Shown here one piece after another: positions 58,386-64,000 of a stretch of DNA of 64,000 nt. The DNA comes from Aralia elata (Eukaryota > Streptophyta > Magnoliopsida > Apiales > Araliaceae), in the NCBI GenBank assembly GCA_034770075.1, contig CM068377.1, positions 58,646,275-58,710,274 on the forward strand, read 5' to 3'. The translations under genes were made by a program, and so were the position numbers. Numbering within the stretch: position 1 is the first letter of the stretch; every line of letters starts with the position of its first letter. The notes under the pieces were generated by a model. The model ran no database searches. It was not told the origin of the DNA and saw only the letters and a list, made by a program, of their open reading frames with translations.

Positions 58386-58503
58386 AATTAGTAGGGAAAG
58401 AGGATCACCTCCATAGTGAGGTTGTTGTCCTCACCCTTTTTATAAATTAGTAGGGAAAGAGGATCACCTCCATAGTGAGGTTGTTGTCCTCACCCCTTTT
58501 ATA
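58386..58503 (+). repeat. 59-bp tandem duplication in D1 LTR
   Basis: AATTAGTAGGGAAAGAGGAT begins at 58386 and again at 58445. The second LTR has it too (61721 and 61779), with small deletions, so the duplication predates insertion. It contains an inverted repeat: GAGGATCACC / GTGAGG and GTCCTCACC. Confidence 0.85.
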
Positions 58504-59324
58504 ATTTAAGAAAATATTCATTGGACTTAATATGTTAGGCTAGTTCCCTTACTCAGTTCGAAGGGGATGTTGAACCTTGTTTACAGGTAATGGTTTGATT
58601 AAGTATAAGCTATTTATTCTTTCTTACATGAAGTTCATTCTTGATAATCTATTTTAATTGTTGAATGATATTTATTCTGATTGGTTTAATGTGATCGGTT
58701 AAGTCAATTTGATTAATTTCATCTACTAGATTAAGAGACAGTATTACATGTAATTGATATTGTTCCTAATCATAAGTAACAATTAGTGATACATGATTGT
58801 GGTCAAGCTTTTGAATATTGCTATGATTATCGGAAGACAAGTTATATAATCTGAACTTGTGTGATTGTTGCTTGGATTAGTTTAATTCCCTAGTTCTTAA
58901 TACAACTATTATATTAAATCTAGAGAGTTTGTTTTAGGTTGTATAATACTTAGAATCTTGTGAAAAAACTTGTTTCATTAAGTGATAATCTAAGGGGAAT
59001 TTCGGGTAGTAGAGCTTGTTGCTACCTAGGGCTATTAATTTCATTGAAGGATAAATATTGTCTTACTTAATTATTCTATTATTGTAAAAAGGTGATATTG
59101 AACCGGAAGAACTGAAATCTTTAATTAATTGGTTATTTTTATCACTTTAAATCTTGTTCTTGATAATTAGTGAAATGAAATTATAAACCCCCCCTCTTTT
59201 GGTAAACAAAGAATAATTTTAGACTAATCACTCTTTGTGGGATCGACTCTTACTTGCACTGCTACATTATTATCTTTCATAGTAAGATTTTATTTTTCGT
59301 TGCTTGCGACAGCACACCAAATTT

Positions 59325-59342
59325 TGGCGCCGTTGTCGGGGA
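59325..59342 (+). other. Primer-binding site of D1, tRNA-Asp type
   Basis: TGGCGCCGTTGTCGGGGA, one base from the family form TGGCGCCGTTGCCGGGGA. Confidence 0.9.
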
Positions 59343-60718
59343 ATGATTTTAGTTTTATTTTGTGCTTTTGTGAACCTTATTTCATTTTAGCAATTTTCTA
59401 TCTTAATTTAAACTCATTTTGCTTTTTAATTTTGCAGGGACTCTTGACTTGTCCATGGTGATCTCAAGGTCTCAAATAAGAAATAAAGAAGTCGGGCTGA
59501 CGACTATAAACCAAGCGCTACTTGGGACGCAACCCAAATTTCGCATCCCTTTAATCTAATTTTATTTCACTTGATTTGATTTTTGTTTTATCTTTTGTGT
59601 TAGGTCATTCTACAGTTCCAACGCCCCACGATTATTGACATATTTCCAGGGAGTCCTTTGCATTTGTTTCGTTAATTGTTTACATTAAGGACAATGTCAA
59701 TTTTAAGTTTGGGGGTAGTATTTAATATTTGTGTTTTTTATGGTATTTAGTATTTGTGTGTTTTTTTTAAATATGATTTTTTAAGGGTCATTATTTTTAA
59801 AATTTGTTTCTTGAGCATTGACTTGATTTAGAACTATGACCAATGATAAATAAAAAAAACAAAAAAACTTGATTGAATAAATTGTAACTCATGAAAAATG
59901 GACAAATATTACTTAGACTGTGTGGTTAACTTTTTTGTTGGTTATTACATTGCTTGTGATCCCTACCTCATTTGAGCACTTATCCATTTGTAATGAACTA
60001 GTGGTACACTTAGAGAAGACTTATATATGACCGAATGCTTGTGGGAGATATCAATAAGCTCTAGAACTCGTTTAAACATCACTCGAAGCAATGTAACCAA
60101 GTTGATTTGTTGGTCATGTGGTGAGTTAAGATGGAGCGTAAAACGCACTCACTCATAAACACGTGTTTAGCGGAGATAGAGCGTAAAACGCACTCACCTA
60201 TATAAAAAAAAAGAGAAAAAAAAAAGAAGAAGAAGCAATTAATCGCAAATCTTGCGGTGGGTTGAGATGGAGCGTAAAACGCACTTGCCCATAAGAGTGG
60301 ACTTAGCATAAGATAGAGCATAAAATGTACTTAGCTAGAGTCCATTGATCTCAAAATTTTTGAAATTTCCAATTTGTTTACATTTGCAGTGAGTGATGTA
60401 CTAAGCATGTAGTTTTTCGAGTTTATTTTCATTTGTTTCATAAGGTAATGTGGTTGCATAAGTTCATCCGAGCTATTATTGGTTCAGCGCAAATGGATAC
60501 ACACACAAGGAAAGGATCTAAAGTGAGGTATGACTAACAAGGAAGTTAAAATCCTAGACGTTGCGATATTTTGAAAGTTTTTCTAAAGTTATAATGTGTT
60601 GACATCTTTGAGGTCATTTTTCAAACTTTATGTCTTATTGCTCAAGTTAGGTTTTATTAGCAGAGTTTTAAGTCTTATTTTTGTATTTTTTTTGCTTGAG
60701 GACAAGCAAAGATTCAAG
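59343..60718 (+). other. Non-coding internal region of D1
   Basis: No coding frame with a known domain. It holds a hairpin GCGCTACTTGGGACGCAACC then CAA (59516-59537), an internal purine tract AAGTTTGGGGGTAG (59705-59718) after GGACAATGTC, the GGAGCGTAAAACGCAC repeats (60131-60332), and GAGGACAAGCAAAG just before the polypurine tract. Confidence 0.7.
60131..60332 (+). repeat. Four copies of ATGGAGCGTAAAACGCACT
   Basis: 60131, 60175 (ATAGAGCGTAAAACGCACTC), 60267 and 60313 (ATAGAGCATAAAATGTACTT). Starts are 44, 92 and 46 bp apart, consistent with a ~46-bp unit in which one copy was replaced by an A/G-rich tract (60205-60240). Confidence 0.88.
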
Positions 60719-60730
60719 TTTGGGGGTATT
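60719..60730 (+). other. Polypurine tract of D1
   Basis: TTTGGGGGTATT directly before the 3' LTR, preceded by GAGGACAAGCAAAGATTCAA, a phrase I know from the end of Tat/Athila elements. Confidence 0.8.
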
Positions 60731-62648
60731 TGATGAGTCAATTTTATACCTATAAATTGAGTATTTTTAGCTTGATGATTTATGAGTTTTTGAGTAATTT
60801 ATATTCTTTTTTATGTGTTTTTATCTTATTGTTATAAAATATGTCTTTGTATCACTTTTATGTATTTTTACTTTCTTTTGCAGGAAAAAAAGAATAAAAC
60901 GGTATTTGGATCAATCTCCATAATTTATCATTGCCATAACAGCCCATTGAGGCCCAATTTCGTCCTTGGTCCAGCCTTTATCTCTCAACGCTCAAATAAG
61001 GAAAGTTTTAGATCCATTTCTTAGCTTTTCGAATCATCTTAAAACTCCTAAATCGAAGTTCGGATAAGAGATATTTATGACCATTTTACCAACATACGTC
61101 AAAGTTGAAAATTTCAGGAAATTGAGCTTTTGGACAGATTGACCTTTGGGGCTTCGGTTGAGATTTGAATTGTGTTAGAGTTTCCAAATGATAATGTGTT
61201 CTTCTTAAAGATTGTAGTAGACTTCTGAAGCTTTCTGGAAAGGTATGGTGGGCAAAATTTTGAGTTCATTTGGGCCTCCAAATATTGATTTTTAGATAGC
61301 TAATCCGAATCCCGCTTGGACTGGATTCCTGTTCGGACCAGTTGGAGTATTTGGACCATAACTTGAGCTTTCCAGCTCCAAATCAGGTGATTCAAAAGCC
61401 CAAATTCATTAAAAACGCTAGGGCTACAACTTTTGTTCTTTGACCAAGTCCAAATTCGGTGGTTTGCTAATTCAAAATCAGCTTGCAAGCTGCTGATCAG
61501 TTTTGGTGTCAGATTTTGACTTCTTATGAGGTGCACGTTTTTGCGTTTTTGATTGCCTTAAATGGCTGATTCACATGACCAAGATTAGGTGTTGGATCTT
61601 GACATCTTGTACACTTGAGTGCCTATAAATACCAAGTGAAGTTAGGCTTGTATTTTGCTAATTCACAAACTAATACACACCATCTTCTTCATCTTCTTAA
61701 TCTTCTCCAAATTCTAGTGTAATTAGTAGGGAAAGAGGATCACCTCCATAGTGAGGTTGTTGTCCTCACCTTTTTTATAAATTAGTAGGGAAAGAGGATC
61801 ACCTCCATAGGTTGTTGTTGTCTTCACCCCTTTTATAATTCAAGAAAATATTCATTGGACTTAATATGTTAGGCTAGTTCCCTTACTCAGTTCGAAGGGG
61901 ATGTTGAACCTTGTTTACAGGTAATGGTTTGATTAAGTATAAGCTATTTATTCCTTCTTACATGAAGTTCATTCTTGATAATCTATTTTAATTGTTGAAT
62001 GATATTTATTCTGATTGGTTTAATGTGATCGGTTAAGTCAATTTGATTAATTTCATCTGCTAGATTAAGATACAGTATTACGTGTAATTGATATTGTTCC
62101 TAATCATAAGTAGCAATTAGTGATACATGATTGTGGTCAAGCTTTTGAATATTGCTATGATTATCGGAAGACAAGTTGTATAATCTGAATTTGTGTGATT
62201 GTTGCTTGGATTAGTCTAATTCCCTAGTTCTTAATACAACTATTATATTAAATTTAGAGAGCTTGTTCTAGGTTGTATAATGGTTAGAATTGATGAGCTT
62301 GTTTCATTAAGTGATAATCTAAGGGGAATTTCGGGTAGTAGAGTTTGTTGCTACCTAGGGCTATTAATTTCATTGAAGGATAAATATTGTTTTACTTAAT
62401 TATTCTATTGTTGTAAAAAGGTGATATTGAACCGGAAGAACTGAAATCTTTAATTAATTGGTTATTTTTATCACTTTAAATTCTGTTCTTGATAATTAGT
62501 GAAATCAAATTATAAACCCCCCCTCTTTTGGTAAACAAAGAATAATTTTAGACTAATCACTCTTTGTGGGATCGACTCTTACTTGCACTGCTACATTATT
62601 ATCTTTCACAGTAAGATTTTATTTTTGGTTGCTTGCGACAGCACACCA
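60731..62648 (+). repeat. 3' LTR of D1
   Basis: Aligns throughout with 57400-59319 with scattered substitutions and small indels; ends GACAGCACACCA. Confidence 0.92.
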
Positions 62649-63800
62649 GACGTGATTCGATAAATGACAACTCAGTAGTCATTGGCCAAGGCAGAATGAA
62701 ATTAGAAATAATTTGTATTATTTAGAGTTGTGCATTTGAGAATCGAAATGCATATAATTAAATAAAATAAGACTTGACAGTAATTCCATGTCTTATATTT
62801 AATTAGGACATTGTATGGTAGAAGGATTGAATTGTGAGGTAGCTATTCACTGAAAGGTTCTTTTGTGATTAATGTTGAAATATATATTATCTGGAAGGCC
62901 GTTGATCGCTAAGGGGTTTACTCTTATTGTAGAATAAATGTAATTTATTTAAATGAATTAAATAGTTAATTTATTTATTTAAATAAGATTAGAATTGTTC
63001 TAATTTTTTTATTCACAACCGGTTTAATATAGAGAACCTAAAGGCTCACATCGCAAAAGAAAAATATTTGTTTAAGAAGTAAATGACATAATTGTAATAA
63101 TAAGTTAAGTGCATTTAATTTAATCTATGGGGGTAGAATAAATTAAATAGCTTAATATTTATAATTTAATATTTTGAAATTAAATATTAAATATAAATTA
63201 ATAAGAGGAGTCTTATTATTATTATTACTATTACTATTATTTAATTCCTAATAGGGATTGTGAATTAATTAATAGAAGTACTCTCTCATGAATTCCTAAT
63301 CAGATTAGGAGTTTAATTAGAATAGAAACCCTAATCCTAAATAGTTTAGGGGAAGATTTTCCCACATCTATAAATAAAAGATGTCTTATCATAGATTATG
63401 GTTACACACACTTCCATTAGAATTATGGAGAGTACTTACAATTTCTATAGAGATAGAAACTAGGGTTTTGTCAACACTCATCTTCTTGAACAAAAATTAT
63501 TCCTTGGTGGATCACCTCTAGAGGCCAAACACTTGGGTGGCTAACATTGATCAAAGGAAGGAATTTAATCGGTAGGATTCAAGAAGAATGCGAAGGAATT
63601 GGAGTTGAACTTGTACCTGAGGAATCTAGAATTCTACAAGGGTATAATTCTTATTCTCCATCTTTTTCGTTTAATTAATAATTGTGCATAAAGAAATATC
63701 ATGGTGATGGTTTGTATAAAATTTTAAAATTTGATTTTATCGCGCTTCCGCTTTATTTATGTAATTTGATTGTATGTTTGCGTTAAATACAAACCTAACA
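62649..63800 (+). repeat. Copia-2 LTR, second part
   Basis: Resumes at GTGATTCGATAAATGACAAC (compare 7955) and runs to CCTAACA at 63800. TATA box 63368-63376; AT-rich hairpin near 62945; ATTATT/ACTATT microsatellite near 63215. More diverged from Copia-1 than its two LTRs are from each other. Confidence 0.9.
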
Positions 63801-63801
63801 G

Positions 63802-63815
63802 TGGTATCAAGAGCC
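63802..63815 (+). other. Primer-binding site of Copia-2
   Basis: TGGTATCAAGAGCC just after the LTR end; tRNA-Met type. Confidence 0.85.
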
Positions 63816-64000
63816 AAACTTTATGCAAATATTAATTGTTTTGATTCTTAATAGCTCTAGAGTAAGAGTACCTTAGGATATAGCCTGCGTAAAATTTTGG
63901 AGATAGAAAAACTCGTAAAAAAGAAGGTTAAAAATCCTTATACTATAATTTTGAGGACGAAATTCTTATAAGGAAAAGAGAATGTAATATCCTGAATATT
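63816..64000 (+). other. Short copia leader remnant joined to a chromovirus-like 3' end
   Basis: After about 40 bp similar to the Copia-1 leader, the text changes to GTACCTTAGGATATAGCC and then GAGGACGAAATTCTTATAAG with a purine tract, followed at 63983 by TGTAATATCCTG, an LTR start like that at 38731. The copia internal region is thus deleted. The LTR continues off-window. Confidence 0.7.

Larger units (their letters stand above)
57400..59319 (+). repeat. 5' LTR of D1
   Basis: TGATGAGTCAATTTTATACC to GACAGCACACCA. Contains the shared ~90-bp module at 57674-57749 (TTGTAG ... GAGAGAGTTATGACC), a related stretch from 57878, an opposite-oriented copy at 58022-58095, the TATA box and the 59-bp duplication. 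The frame on the minus strand at 58201-57959 is inside the LTR and is repeated at 61536-61300. Confidence 0.92.
57400..62648 (+). mobile_element. Non-coding LTR element D1 (LARD/TRIM-like) inside Copia-2 LTR
   Basis: LTRs 57400-59319 and 60731-62648 (1920 and 1918 bp), tRNA-Asp-type primer-binding site at 59325, polypurine tract at 60719, internal region of only about 1.4 kb without gag or pol. The signals match the Athila/Tat side of Ty3/gypsy, so a coding relative likely supplied the proteins. Flanks TGAAG and GACGT do not match, and about 12 bp of the copia LTR are missing at the junction, so a simple target duplication is not seen. Confidence 0.88.

Overview
This window looks like repeat-rich intergenic DNA of a flowering plant, probably a dicot. 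It is AT-rich and made almost entirely of nested LTR retrotransposons (Ty1/copia, Athila-type and Tat/Ogre-type Ty3/gypsy, chromovirus-like gypsy LTRs) plus one CACTA DNA transposon. I see no intact host gene, no rRNA or tRNA gene and no CRISPR array. The only host-like coding sequence is a captured fragment of an AP-1 gamma-adaptin gene inside the CACTA element. Family and clade names rest on motifs I recognise, not on searches.

Layout. 1-9121: a copia element with decayed gag-pol (5' LTR cut by the window edge) inserted in a minus-strand gypsy LTR (9122-11434), which lies next to a second minus-strand LTR (11435-13016). 13017-14718 and 41762-43076: two halves of a Tat/Ogre-like remnant. They are split by one large composite, a non-coding chromovirus-like element at 14719-41761 with 2.7-kb LTRs and the target duplication GAAGG on both sides. 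Nested inside it are a CACTA element (18223-26760, target duplication ATG) and an Athila-like element on the minus strand (28474-38410, target duplication TTCCT).

43077-52537: LTR fragments, including two ~3.6-kb LTRs of one family arranged head to head (43796-47372 minus, 47426-51073 plus), followed by a primer-binding site and a short internal remnant. 52538-56780: a second, truncated Athila copy. 56781-63800: a second copia LTR split by a coding-free element (57400-62648) with 1.92-kb LTRs. 63816-64000: the 3' end of another chromovirus-like element.

All coding remnants are broken. Many of the breaks are C-to-T or G-to-A changes at Gln or Trp codons, which fits deamination of methylated cytosine. 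The most interesting signals are non-coding. (1) Arrays of palindromic words occur as pairs 31-33 bp apart; the words differ between families (GCGCAGCTGCGC, GCGTAGCTACGC, GCGCTGCAGCGC, GCACTGCAGTGC) but keep their symmetry. They occur in a copia leader and in several gypsy LTRs. (2) A ~90-bp non-coding module is shared by otherwise dissimilar LTRs and often present as inverted arms around such an array. (3) A GGAGCGTAAAACGCAC repeat and a hairpin with a compensatory base change are shared by the Athila element and the coding-free element at 57-62 kb.
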